Shown piece by piece: positions 17,487-26,290 of a stretch of DNA of 64,000 nt. The stretch covers positions 62,001 to 126,000 of the forward strand of contig NZ_JODM01000002.1 of the NCBI RefSeq assembly GCF_000717995.1, read 5' to 3'. Below the pieces are notes generated by a model. That model had not been told where the DNA came from. It made no database searches and was given only the letters and a program-made list of their open reading frames with translations. The position numbers and the translations under genes are program-made. Each line of letters starts with the position of its first letter. Within the stretch, counting starts at the first letter, position 1. Source of the DNA: Streptomyces violaceorubidus. GTDB taxonomy: Bacteria; Actinomycetota; Actinomycetes; Streptomycetales; Streptomycetaceae.

Positions 17487-18524
17487 TCAGCCCAAGCGGC
17501 CGCCGGCGCCGATCGCGGTGCGTGCCGGGGCGGCCTCCTCCTCGTGCGCGAGCGCCTCCGGGTCGCGCGAGCGCCGCTTGGCGATCACCGCGCACACCAT
17601 CAGCTGCATCTGGTGGAAGAGCATCAGCGGCAGGACCGCCAGGGACGCCTGGGCGCCGAACAGGACGCTCGCCATGGGCAGTCCGGCGGCGAGCGACTTC
17701 TTGGACCCGGCGAACTGGATCGCGATCCGGTCCGCCCGCCCGAAGCCGAGGCCCTTCGCCCCGTACCAGGTCAGGAACAGCATCACGGCCAGCAGTACCG
17801 CCTGGACGGCCAGCAGCCCGGCCAGCCGCACCGGGCTCACCTGGTGCCAGATGCCCCGGACCATGCCCTCGCTGAACGCCGTGTAGACGACCAGGAGGAT
17901 CGAGCCGCGGTCGACGAGCCCGAGCACCTTCTTGTGCCGGGCGACGAAGCCCCCGATCCACCGGCGCAGCAGTTGCCCGGCCACGAAGGGCACCAGCAGT
18001 TGCAGCACGATCTCCACCACCGAGTCGGCGGAGAACCCGCCGCCGCTGCCGCCCAGCAGGGCGGCGGCCAGCAGCGGTGTGACGACGATGCCGACCAGAG
18101 AGGAGAAGGACCCGGCGCAGATGGCGGCGGGCACGTTGCCGCGGGCGATGGAGGTGAAGGCGATCGAGGACTGGACGGTCGACGGGACCAGGGTGAGGAA
18201 GAGCAGGCCCTGGTAGAGGGGGTCGGTCAGGAAGACCGGGACCAGTCCGCGCGACGCGAGTCCGAGCAGCGGGAAGACCACGAAGGTGCAGGCCAGCACG
18301 GTGACGTGGAGGCGCCAGTGCCGTACGCCGTCCATCGCCTCACGGGTGGACAGGCGGGCGCCGTAGAGGAAGAAGAGGAACGCGATCGCGCCGGTCGAGG
18401 CGCCGGAGGCGACGTCCGCGCCGGTGCCGCGGGCCGGCAGCAGCGCCGCGAGGCCCACCGTGCCGAGCAGCAGCAGGATGTACGGGTCGATCGGCATCCA
18501 ACGCGGCCAACGCAGGCGTTTCAC
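17487..18524 (-). CDS. bile acid:sodium symporter family transporter (SBF-like)
   Basis: 345-residue membrane protein with about ten helices. It begins IDPYILLLLGTVGLAALLPA and carries the family block STVQSSIAFTSIARGNVPAA near residue 125. The C-terminal tail is hydrophilic. It is transcribed divergently from a LysR regulator, separated by 152 bases, the classical layout for a LysR-controlled transporter. The substrate is unknown; members of this branch have diverse or unassigned organic-anion substrates. Confidence 0.88.
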   Translation of the reverse strand: MKRLRWPRWMPIDPYILLLLGTVGLAALLPARGTGADVASGASTGAIAFLFFLYGARLSTREAMDGVRHWRLHVTVLACTFVVFPLLGLASRGLVPVFLTDPLYQGLLFLTLVPSTVQSSIAFTSIARGNVPAAICAGSFSSLVGIVVTPLLAAALLGGSGGGFSADSVVEIVLQLLVPFVAGQLLRRWIGGFVARHKKVLGLVDRGSILLVVYTAFSEGMVRGIWHQVSPVRLAGLLAVQAVLLAVMLFLTWYGAKGLGFGRADRIAIQFAGSKKSLAAGLPMASVLFGAQASLAVLPLMLFHQMQLMVCAVIAKRRSRDPEALAHEEEAAPARTAIGAGGRLG

Positions 18525-18676
18525 GGTGCTCCACTTGCTCGCTGCTCACTCGTTCTGCTCGTTCGGCGGGGTCACGGGTCCCCGCTCCATCCTGCTCCCC
18601 CACCCGGCGATCGGGAATCCGGTATACCGCTCTGACTGTCATCACGATCACCGATGACCGCGCTAGTCTGGCGGAC

Positions 18677-19561
18677 ATGTACGACCCCTCCCACCTGCGT
18701 ACCTTCCTGTCGGTGGCCCAGACGCTGAGCTTCACGCAGGCCGCCCGGCGGCTCGGGCTGCGTCAGTCGACGGTGAGCCAGCACGTGCGGCGCCTGGAGG
18801 ACGCCACCGGACGGCAGCTGTTCAGCCGGGACACGCACTCCGTGGAGCTGACGGAGGACGGGGAGGCGATGCTCGGGTTCGCGCGCCGGATCCTGGAGGT
18901 GCACGAGCAGGCGACGGCCTTCTTCACGGGCACCCGGCTGCGCGGACGCCTGCGGTTCGGCGCGTCCGAGGACTTCGTGCTCACCCGGCTGCCGGAGATC
19001 TTGGAGGGCTTCCGGCACGACCACCCCGAGGTGGACCTGGAGCTGACCGTGGAGCTGTCGGGGACGCTGCACGAGCAGCTGGCGGCCGGGAAGCTGGATC
19101 TGGTGCTGGCCAAGCGGCGGCCCGAGGACCCGCGGGGCGAGCCGGTGTGGAGCGACCGGCTGGTGTGGATCGGCGCGCCGCGGCTGCGCCTGGAACCGGA
19201 CCGGCCGGTGCCGCTCATCGTCTACCCGCCGCCGGGCATCACCCGCGCACTGGCTCTGGACGCCCTGCAACGCCAGGGCCGGGCCTGGCACGTCGCGTGC
19301 ACCAGCGGGAGCCTGAACGGCCTGATCGCCGCCGCCCGGGCGGGCCTGGGGGTGATGGCGCACTCCCGCGGCCTCGTCCCGCCCGGGCTGGTGCGGGTGC
19401 CGGACCGGGCCGGACTGCCCGAGCTGGGCCGAGTCGACTTCGTGCTGGTGCACGGTCGTCGCCGCCCCTCGGCCCAGGGCGCCGCGGACGCGCTGGCGGC
19501 GGCGGTCCTGGCGGGCGGCGACCGGCTGCACCGCCTCAGCGCACGGGACTCGGATAGGTGA
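18677..19561 (+). CDS. LysR family transcriptional regulator
   Basis: 294 residues. The N-terminal helix-turn-helix (residues 1-65) shows HLRTFLSVAQTLSFTQAARR and LRQSTVSQHVRRLEDATGR. The C-terminal effector domain binds an unknown small molecule. It is divergent from the SBF transporter at 17487-18524, its most likely target. Its 3' end overlaps the convergent Lrp gene by 26 bases. Confidence 0.92.
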   Translation: MYDPSHLRTFLSVAQTLSFTQAARRLGLRQSTVSQHVRRLEDATGRQLFSRDTHSVELTEDGEAMLGFARRILEVHEQATAFFTGTRLRGRLRFGASEDFVLTRLPEILEGFRHDHPEVDLELTVELSGTLHEQLAAGKLDLVLAKRRPEDPRGEPVWSDRLVWIGAPRLRLEPDRPVPLIVYPPPGITRALALDALQRQGRAWHVACTSGSLNGLIAAARAGLGVMAHSRGLVPPGLVRVPDRAGLPELGRVDFVLVHGRRRPSAQGAADALAAAVLAGGDRLHRLSARDSDR

Positions 19562-20534
19562 GCTGCTTGACCCGGCGCAGGAAGGGCGAGGCCTCCACGT
19601 GCTGGACGCCCTCCAGGCGGCCGAGCGGGCCGCTGAGGTAGGCGTAGAGCTCGGCGGTGTCGCGCACGACCGCGGTGGCGACGATGTTGGACGGGCCCGC
19701 GGTGGCGGCGGCGTGGGCGATCTCCTCGTGAGCGGCGAGGGCCTCGCCGACCCGGTGCAGCGCGGCCGGGCTGGTGGTGAGCCACAGCACGGCGGCGGTC
19801 GGATAGCCGAGGATCTCCGAGTGGTACTCCACGTCGATGTACACGGCGCCGGAGCCGAGCAGCGCGGCCAGCCGGCGCTTGACCGCGGACTCGGAGCGGC
19901 CGGTGGCGCGCTGGAGTTCGGGGTGTCCGGCGCGCCCGTCGCGCTCCAGGACGTCGAGCAGCGGCTCGTCCTCGGGTTCGATGCGGGCCGGACCCGCGGG
20001 GCGCGGCGAGGTCTCCGGCCGCAGCGCCGCGACCTGGTCGTCGTCGAGGACGCGGAACTTGCGGAGCCAGCCCCTGGGTCCGCCGTAGAAGCGGTGCAGG
20101 ATCTGGTGGGCGTGGATCTCCAGGACGCGCGGGGTGCGCGGCAGCTTGCCGAGGAGCAGGTCGTCCCGGTCGCCGGGACTGCGCGGCCGGGTGCCGAAGA
20201 TGATCTCCGTGCCGCCCGCGGCCAGCCCGATCCAGCTGGTGTCGGGCCGCTTGGCGAGGGCGTCGGCGATGGCCGGTGCGCTGTCGGGGACGCAGCGCAG
20301 CCGCAGCGTCCAGTGGTCCTGGCCGAGCCGCTCGGCGTCCCGGACGGCGACCACCCGCAGCCCGCCCTCGGCGCACAGCCTGCGGTAGCGGCGGGCGACG
20401 GTCTGGTCGGAGACGCCGAGTACCGCCCCGATGCGGCTGAAGGAGGCGCGGCCGTTCACCTCCAGCGCGTCCAGCACGCGCAGGTCGAGTTCGTCGAAGC
20501 TGTCGGATTCCATCCGCAACGCAGGCTCTCCCAT
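19536..20534 (-). CDS. Lrp/AsnC family regulator, double-length
   Basis: 332 residues, twice the usual Lrp length, as in several Streptomyces paralogues. Two AsnC-type helix-turn-helices are seen (LDLRVLDALEVNGRASFSRI near 15, and LLDVLERDGRAGHPELQRAT near 185), each followed by an RAM-like ligand domain. It is divergent from the 14-helix MFS gene at 20636 with 101 bases between the starts, so it probably controls that exporter in response to an amino acid or similar ligand. Confidence 0.9.
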   Translation of the reverse strand: MGEPALRMESDSFDELDLRVLDALEVNGRASFSRIGAVLGVSDQTVARRYRRLCAEGGLRVVAVRDAERLGQDHWTLRLRCVPDSAPAIADALAKRPDTSWIGLAAGGTEIIFGTRPRSPGDRDDLLLGKLPRTPRVLEIHAHQILHRFYGGPRGWLRKFRVLDDDQVAALRPETSPRPAGPARIEPEDEPLLDVLERDGRAGHPELQRATGRSESAVKRRLAALLGSGAVYIDVEYHSEILGYPTAAVLWLTTSPAALHRVGEALAAHEEIAHAAATAGPSNIVATAVVRDTAELYAYLSGPLGRLEGVQHVEASPFLRRVKQLTYPSPVR

Positions 20535-20635
20535 CGGATTCCGTCACGCGAGCGCCGTTGACGGGGCCAATCTGCCGGTGTCGAGTCATCGTACGGAGAC
20601 ACACGCACTCGTAGCACACAGGAAGAAGAGGGAAC

Positions 20636-22150
20636 ATGCGTACATGGGGGCCGCTCACGGCGGTGTGCCTGGGGACGTTCATGCTGCTGCTGGACGTGAC
20701 CATCGCGGTCGTCGCGCTGCCGGACATGGCCAGGGGACTGCACGCGTCGCTGAGCGATCTGCAATGGGTGATGGACGGCTACGCGCTGGCGCTGGCCGCG
20801 CTGCTGCTGGGGCTGGGTGCCGCGGCCGACGTCCTGGGACGGCGCCGGGTGCACGTGGCGGGCGTGGTGCTGTTCGCGGTGGCGTCGCTGCTGTGCGGGC
20901 TGGCCACCGGGCCGGGGATGCTGGTCGCCGCGCGCGGGTTGCAGGGGCTGGGCGCGGCGGCGATGTTCGCCACCACGCTGCCGCTGCTCGGCTCGGTCTA
21001 CCAGGGGCGCCGGCGCTCGATGGCGCTCGGGGTGTGGGGCGCGGTCAGCGGGGCGGCGGCGGCCGTGGGACCCGTGCTGGGCGGACTGCTCACCGACGGT
21101 CCGGGCTGGCGCTGGATCTTCTGGGTGAACCTGCCGGTGAGCGTGGCGGCGGTCTGGCTGACGCTGCGCGTGGTGCCGGAGTCCCGCGGGGCGGCCGGAC
21201 GCCGCGTGGACTGGGCGGGTACGGCCCTGTTCGCGGCCTTCGCCGGGGCGCTGACGTACGGGGCGGTGCGGGCCGGGTCGCACGGCTGGACGGAGGGCGG
21301 CACGCTCGTCTCCTTCGTGCTCGCGGCGGCGGCACTCGGCGCGTTCGTCGCCGTGGAGCGCCGGGTCGCCGATCCGCTGCTCGACCCGCGGCTGTTCCTG
21401 CGGCCCGCGTTCTCGGGCGTGATGCTGGGCGGGCTGGCCTTCAACGCGGCGGCGTTCGGTGTGATGGCCTACACCTCCATCTGGCTGCAGACGCTGCTGG
21501 GGATGAGCCCGGTGCGGGGCGGGCTGGTGTTCGTCTGGCTGTCGCTGGCCTCGTTCCTGGTGGCCGCGGCGGGCGGGCGGCTGCTGCACGGCGTGCCGGC
21601 GCGGCTGACCATCGGGGGCGGGCTGCTGCTGATCGCGGCGGGCCAGTTCTGCATGGCCTTCCTGGACGCGGGCTCCACCGCGTCCGCCCTGGTGCCGGGG
21701 CTCCTGCTGGTGGGGGTCGGGACGGGTCTGGTGTCGCCCGGCATCGCGGGCGCGGCACTCGCCGCGGTCCCGGCGGAGCGGTCCGGCATGGCCGGGGGCG
21801 CGGTCAACACCTTCCGGCAGCTCGGGTACGCGCTCGGCATCGCCGTGTTCGGCACGGTGCTGACCTCGCGGATGCAGGAGACGCTGCCCCACGACGCGGC
21901 GCACGGTCTGGCGGGCGGTGCGGCATCGGCCCTGCGCGGAGTGTTCGGCGAGCACGCGCTGCGGACCGCGTTCGCCTCCGGACTGAACGCGGCGGCGGTG
22001 GCCGCGGGCGCGGTCGCGGCGGTCGCCGGGGTGCTGGTGCTCATCCTGGTGCGGGCCGATCGGGGCGGCCGGGACGCCGGTGTGACGCGATCCGCGCCGC
22101 CCGCGCTGGAAGAGGAGGAGACCGCTCCGGCCACCCCGTACCGGCGGTAA
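20636..22150 (+). CDS. MFS exporter, DHA2 (14-helix, EmrB/QacA) family
   Basis: 504-residue drug-type efflux protein. Motif A is present as LLLGLGAAADVLGRRRVHVAG and motif C in PVLGGLLTDGPGWRWIFWVN. The starting MRTWGPLTAVCLGTFMLLLD is typical, with Asp in helix 1. It is divergent from the double Lrp regulator. Export of an amino-acid-like or xenobiotic compound is likely; the substrate is unknown. Confidence 0.92.
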   Translation: MRTWGPLTAVCLGTFMLLLDVTIAVVALPDMARGLHASLSDLQWVMDGYALALAALLLGLGAAADVLGRRRVHVAGVVLFAVASLLCGLATGPGMLVAARGLQGLGAAAMFATTLPLLGSVYQGRRRSMALGVWGAVSGAAAAVGPVLGGLLTDGPGWRWIFWVNLPVSVAAVWLTLRVVPESRGAAGRRVDWAGTALFAAFAGALTYGAVRAGSHGWTEGGTLVSFVLAAAALGAFVAVERRVADPLLDPRLFLRPAFSGVMLGGLAFNAAAFGVMAYTSIWLQTLLGMSPVRGGLVFVWLSLASFLVAAAGGRLLHGVPARLTIGGGLLLIAAGQFCMAFLDAGSTASALVPGLLLVGVGTGLVSPGIAGAALAAVPAERSGMAGGAVNTFRQLGYALGIAVFGTVLTSRMQETLPHDAAHGLAGGAASALRGVFGEHALRTAFASGLNAAAVAAGAVAAVAGVLVLILVRADRGGRDAGVTRSAPPALEEEETAPATPYRR

Positions 22151-22374
22151 GCGGGTCGTACAGATTCGGTGGAGATAAGGGCACCGAACCTTGCTCATCC
22201 CTCGCTCATCCCTCGGGAAACTGTCCGACCCTTCCCCATGTGAGCGCATTTCCTCTCGCTGACCAGCGCGAATCTGAGCCCTGTTCGATTTTGGCGCCCC
22301 TCCCGTCCCCGCGCCGGGTGGGGTAGCTTTCACCGCGCTGTGCGGGGGCGTCATCGGAAAGCGGGGATCGGGGT

Positions 22375-24201
22375 TTGCGCGAGTTCAGCAGTCCTCCGTT
22401 GACGTCGGCACCACCGGTGGGCGGTCTGGCCGACGTCGTCTTCGACCATGCCCAGAAGGATCCGCGGCACATCGCACTCGGCCGCAAGGACGAGGCCGGG
22501 CAGTGGCGGGACGTCACCGCCGGCGCCTTCCGCGACGAGGTGCTGGCCCTGGCCAAGGGGCTGCTGGCCCAGGGCATCCGCTTCGGCGACCGGGTCGCCA
22601 TCATGTCCCGCACCCGCTACGAGTGGACCCTCTTCGACTTCGCCCTGTGGACGATCGGCGCCCAGGTGGTGCCCGTCTACCCGACCTCCTCGGCCGAGCA
22701 GTGCATGTGGATGCTCCACGACGCCGAGGTGACGGCCGCGGTCGTGGAGCACGAGGACCACGCGATGACGATCGCCACCGTCATCGACCGGCTGCCGCGC
22801 CTGCGCGGCCTGTGGCAGCTGGACTCCGGCGCCGTGCAGGAGCTGTACGACGCGGGCGCGCACCTCGACGACGAGGTGGTCCACCGGCACCGCAAGGCGG
22901 TCACCCCGGAGTCGGTGGCCACCGTGATCTACACCTCCGGCACCACCGGGCGCCCCAAGGGCTGCGTCCTGACCCACGGCAACTTCATGTACGAGGCGGA
23001 CACCGTCATCGCCCGCTGGGAGCCGGTGTTCCACTCCAAGCGGGGCGACGAGGCGGCGACCCTGCTGTTCCTGCCGCTGGCGCACGTCTTCGGACGGATG
23101 GTGGAGGTCGCGGCGATCCGCGGCCGGGTCCGCTTCGGCCACCAGCCGCAGCTCAACGCCGCGGCCCTCCTGCCCGACCTGGCCGCCTTCCGGCCGACCT
23201 TCGTCCTGGCGGTGCCGTACATCTTCGAGAAGGTGTTCAACGCGGCCCGGCGCAAGGCCGAGAAGGAGGGGAAGGCAGGTCCTTTCGAGAAGGCCGTCGA
23301 GGTGGCCGTGAGGTACGCGGAGGCGGTGGAGGCGAAGGCCTGGGGCACCGGGCCCGGCCCGTCGGCGGGGCTGCGGATGCAGCACCAGCTCTTCGACAAG
23401 CTCGTCTACACCAAGGTGCGCGCCGCGATGGGCGGACGCATCCGCAACGCCATGTCCGGCGGCTCGGCGATGGACCGGCGCCTCGGGCTGTTCTTCGCGG
23501 GCGCGGGGGTGCAGATCTACGAGGGCTACGGCCTGACCGAGTCCACCGCGGCCGCCACCGCCAACCCGCCCGAGCGCACCCGCTACGGCACCGTCGGGCA
23601 GCCCGTGCCGGGCGTCACCGTGCACCTCGCGGACGACGGCGAGATCTGGCTCAAGGGGGACAACGTCTTCGGCGGCTACCTGAACAACCCCAAGGCCACC
23701 GACGAGACCCTGCACGACGGCTGGCTGGCCACCGGCGACCTGGGCGCCCTGGACGAGGACGGCTACCTCACCATCACCGGGCGCAAGAAGGAGATCCTGG
23801 TGACCTCCGGCGGCAAGAGCGTCTCCCCGGGCCTCCTGGAGGAGCGGGTGCGCGACCATCCGCTGGTCAACCAGTGCATCGTCGTCGGCAACGACCGCCC
23901 CTACGTGGCCGCCCTCATCACCCTCGACCAGGAGGCGGTCGAGCACTGGCTGACGATGCGCAACAAACCGCGGATGTCCCCGGCCGACCTGGTGCACGAC
24001 GCCGACCTGGAGACGGAGGTGCGGCGCGCGGTCGTCGCCGCCAACACGCTGGTGTCGCAGGCGGAGTCGATCCGCACCTTCCGCATCCTCGCCCAGCCGT
24101 TCACCGAGGAGCACGGGCTGCTGACCCCCTCGCTGAAGCTGAAGCGCAAGGCCATCGAGAACGCCTACGGCACCGAGGTCGAGGCGCTTTACACGGTGTG
24201 A
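22375..24201 (+). CDS. long-chain fatty-acid-CoA ligase (AMP-binding)
   Basis: 608-residue acyl-adenylating enzyme. The AMP/ATP loop is YTSGTTGRPKGCVLTHGN near residue 185. YEGYGLTESTAA, TGDLGALDEDGYLTITGRKK and the C-terminal catalytic lysine region (TPSLKLKRKAIENAYGTE) are all intact. It activates fatty acids to acyl-CoA at the membrane or in the cytoplasm. The start is a TTG after GGGGATCGGGG. The 224-base upstream gap holds no gene; GCTCATCCCTC occurs twice in tandem at about 22193-22214. Confidence 0.92.
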   Translation: MREFSSPPLTSAPPVGGLADVVFDHAQKDPRHIALGRKDEAGQWRDVTAGAFRDEVLALAKGLLAQGIRFGDRVAIMSRTRYEWTLFDFALWTIGAQVVPVYPTSSAEQCMWMLHDAEVTAAVVEHEDHAMTIATVIDRLPRLRGLWQLDSGAVQELYDAGAHLDDEVVHRHRKAVTPESVATVIYTSGTTGRPKGCVLTHGNFMYEADTVIARWEPVFHSKRGDEAATLLFLPLAHVFGRMVEVAAIRGRVRFGHQPQLNAAALLPDLAAFRPTFVLAVPYIFEKVFNAARRKAEKEGKAGPFEKAVEVAVRYAEAVEAKAWGTGPGPSAGLRMQHQLFDKLVYTKVRAAMGGRIRNAMSGGSAMDRRLGLFFAGAGVQIYEGYGLTESTAAATANPPERTRYGTVGQPVPGVTVHLADDGEIWLKGDNVFGGYLNNPKATDETLHDGWLATGDLGALDEDGYLTITGRKKEILVTSGGKSVSPGLLEERVRDHPLVNQCIVVGNDRPYVAALITLDQEAVEHWLTMRNKPRMSPADLVHDADLETEVRRAVVAANTLVSQAESIRTFRILAQPFTEEHGLLTPSLKLKRKAIENAYGTEVEALYTV

Positions 24202-24284
24202 GTTCCACGGTCAGGAATGCGTCGGGGCTCGTGATCGTTGATCATATGAGTACCACGTGACCACAACCGAAGGATCAAGAGCTC

Positions 24285-25118
24285 GTGAGCAGCAAGGTCC
24301 CCCCGATCATCCTGAACAACGGCGTCGAGATGCCCCAGCTGGGTTTCGGCGTCTGGCAGGTGCCGGACGACGAGGCGCAGACCGCCGTCGCCCAGGCTCT
24401 GGAGGCCGGGTACCGCAGCATCGACACAGCGGCGGCCTACGGCAACGAAGAGGGCACCGGCAGGGCGATCGCCGCCTCCGGCCTGGCCCGCGAGGATCTC
24501 TTCGTCACCACCAAGCTTCGGAACAGCGAGCACGGATACGACTCCACCCTCCGCGCCTTCGACGCCTCGATGGCGAAGCTCGGCCTGGAGTACCTCGACC
24601 TCTACCTGATCCACTGGCCGCTGCCGGCCAAGAAGACGTACGTCGACACCTACAAGGCGTTCGAGAAGCTGTACGCCGACGGCCGGGTGCGCGCCATCGG
24701 CGTCTCCAACTTCCTGCCGGAGCACCTGGAGCGGCTGATCGCCGAGACGTCGGTGGTCCCGGCCGTCAACCAGATCGAGCTGCACCCCCACCTCCAGCAG
24801 CACGCCGCCCGCGAGGCGCACGCCGAGCAGGGCATCGCCACCGAGGCCTGGTCCCCCCTCGGCTCCGGCAAGGGCATCCTGGACATCCCGGCGATCGTCG
24901 CGATCGCCCAGAAGCACGGGCGCACCCCGGCCCAGGTGGTGCTGCGCTGGCACCTCCAGCTGGGCAACGTGGTGATCCCCAAGTCCGTGACGCCGTCCCG
25001 GATCAAGGAGAACATCGACGTGTTCGGCTTCACCCTGGACACCGAGGACCTCGCGGCGATCAGCGCGCTGAACGAGGACCGGCGTATCGGCCCGGACCCG
25101 GCGGCCGTCAACTCCTGA
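24285..25118 (+). CDS. aldo/keto reductase
   Basis: 277-residue NADPH-dependent carbonyl reductase of the 2,5-diketo-gluconate reductase-like branch. The tetrad is visible: Asp and Tyr in SIDTAAAYGNEEG, Lys in TTKLRNSEHGY and His in LYLIHWPLP. The cofactor loop IPKSVTPSRIKENIDVF lies near residue 230. The GTG start follows GATCAAGAG. A perfect hairpin terminator follows the stop. No partner pathway is visible. Confidence 0.93.
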   Translation: MSSKVPPIILNNGVEMPQLGFGVWQVPDDEAQTAVAQALEAGYRSIDTAAAYGNEEGTGRAIAASGLAREDLFVTTKLRNSEHGYDSTLRAFDASMAKLGLEYLDLYLIHWPLPAKKTYVDTYKAFEKLYADGRVRAIGVSNFLPEHLERLIAETSVVPAVNQIELHPHLQQHAAREAHAEQGIATEAWSPLGSGKGILDIPAIVAIAQKHGRTPAQVVLRWHLQLGNVVIPKSVTPSRIKENIDVFGFTLDTEDLAAISALNEDRRIGPDPAAVNS

Positions 25119-25131
25119 GCAGTGACACCCG

Positions 25132-25167
25132 GGAGGGCCCGCACCGCGCCCGCGGTGCGGGCCCTCC
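25132..25167. terminator. strong bidirectional hairpin after aldo/keto reductase
   Basis: A perfect 16-base stem (GGAGGGCCCGCACCGC at 25132-25147 with its complement at 25152-25167) and a 4-base loop. It lies between two convergent genes ending at 25118 and 25195, so it can terminate both. Confidence 0.85.
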
Positions 25168-25194
25168 TCTGTCCCGCCGACTCCGGCCCCGCCC

Positions 25195-26130
25195 TCAGGC
25201 CGGCCGGACCGCCGTGTACACGGTGTGCGCCACCAGCACGAACACGTCCCGGCGCCGGTGCACGCCCGCCTCGTCGGCGGGGTCGAGCAGCCGGTCCAGG
25301 GTGGCGAGGTCGTCGGCGTCGAGGCCGTCCCCGATCCGCTCGCGCAGCCGGGACAGCGACGTGACGACGTAGGCGCGGGCGGCGTCGGACAGGGGCGCGG
25401 GCAGGTCGAGGAGGAAGCTGCGGGTGCCGGTGTGCTTCAGTCCGGCGGCGGTCAGCATCGCGGGCCAGTCCTCGGTCTCGGCCACGGAGTCCGGCAGGTC
25501 CGCGCGCATCTCGGCGAACGCGTCCTCCTCCGCGGCGCGGATCCTGGCCTGGAGCCCGGGGCGACCGATCCCGATGTCGCGGGGCAGGAACCGGGCGGGC
25601 AGTCCGCCCTCCAGGATCGCCAGGGTGCCCCCGGGTGCGAGGTGCCCGCCGAGTGCGGCGAGGGCCCCGCGCTGGTCGGGCAGGTGGTGCAGGCTCTGGC
25701 TGGCCCACATCAGGTCGGCGGGGTAGTCCAGCTCGGACAGTGCGCCGGGCAGGTCCCCGGCGAGGGTGCCGAAGCGGTCGGCGAACCCCAGGCGCCCGGC
25801 ACGCGCGCGGGCCCGCTCCAGCAGCGGTCCGGCCCCGTCGGCGGCGACGACGCGGGCGCCGGGGAAGGTCTCGGCGAACAGGCAGGAGACGACGCCGGGT
25901 CCGCTGCCCACGTCGACGACCAGTCCGGGCTCGGTCACCTCCCGGGCCAGCCAGGCCAGGGCCTGCCGGTACAGCGGCGTGTACAGCTCGGCCTGCGCCT
26001 CCAGGTGGGGGGCCATCTCGGCCCAGTCGATGTCGGCGTGGTCGTGCGTGTGCCCGTGGCCGTGCTCGTGGGCGGGGCCGTGCTCGTGGGCGGGGCCGTG
26101 GGTGTCGTGGTGATGGTGGTCGTGCGCCAT
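25195..26130 (-). CDS. class I SAM-dependent methyltransferase with His-rich N-terminus
   Basis: 311 residues. The first 32 are mostly His, Asp, Glu, Gly and Ala (MAHDHHHHDTHGP, then repeated AHEHG units), a likely metal-binding tail. The Rossmann methyltransferase domain starts near residue 65, with the SAM motif VVDVGSGPGVVSCLFAETFP and the acidic loop VVAADGAGPLLERA. ATG 26130 was chosen because it starts exactly at the His tail. The N-terminal repeat AHEHGPAHEHG arises from a 21-base duplication in the DNA. The substrate is unknown. Confidence 0.87.
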   Translation of the reverse strand: MAHDHHHHDTHGPAHEHGPAHEHGHGHTHDHADIDWAEMAPHLEAQAELYTPLYRQALAWLAREVTEPGLVVDVGSGPGVVSCLFAETFPGARVVAADGAGPLLERARARAGRLGFADRFGTLAGDLPGALSELDYPADLMWASQSLHHLPDQRGALAALGGHLAPGGTLAILEGGLPARFLPRDIGIGRPGLQARIRAAEEDAFAEMRADLPDSVAETEDWPAMLTAAGLKHTGTRSFLLDLPAPLSDAARAYVVTSLSRLRERIGDGLDADDLATLDRLLDPADEAGVHRRRDVFVLVAHTVYTAVRPA

Positions 26131-26226
26131 GCTGGTCAGCCTCCCGTTCGCGGTGCCGCCAGAGTGCGACGACTCACCGGACGGGCGCAACAGGAGTTGC
26201 CGCTCCCGCAAAAAAGAGGAGGCCAC

Positions 26227-26256
26227 CGGGGCCCGGCCCGCAAGGACCGGGCCCCG
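26227..26256 (-). terminator. hairpin after the GH6 cellulase gene
   Basis: CGGGGCCCGG (26227-26236) pairs with CCGGGCCCCG (26247-26256) around 10 bases, 35 bases beyond the cellulase stop. An A-run just beyond it (AAAAAAGAGG at about 26211, seen as T-run in the transcript) makes this a good intrinsic terminator. Confidence 0.8.
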
Positions 26257-26290
26257 ACGGCTCACCCGCGCGGTGTGCGCGGCCACCCGC

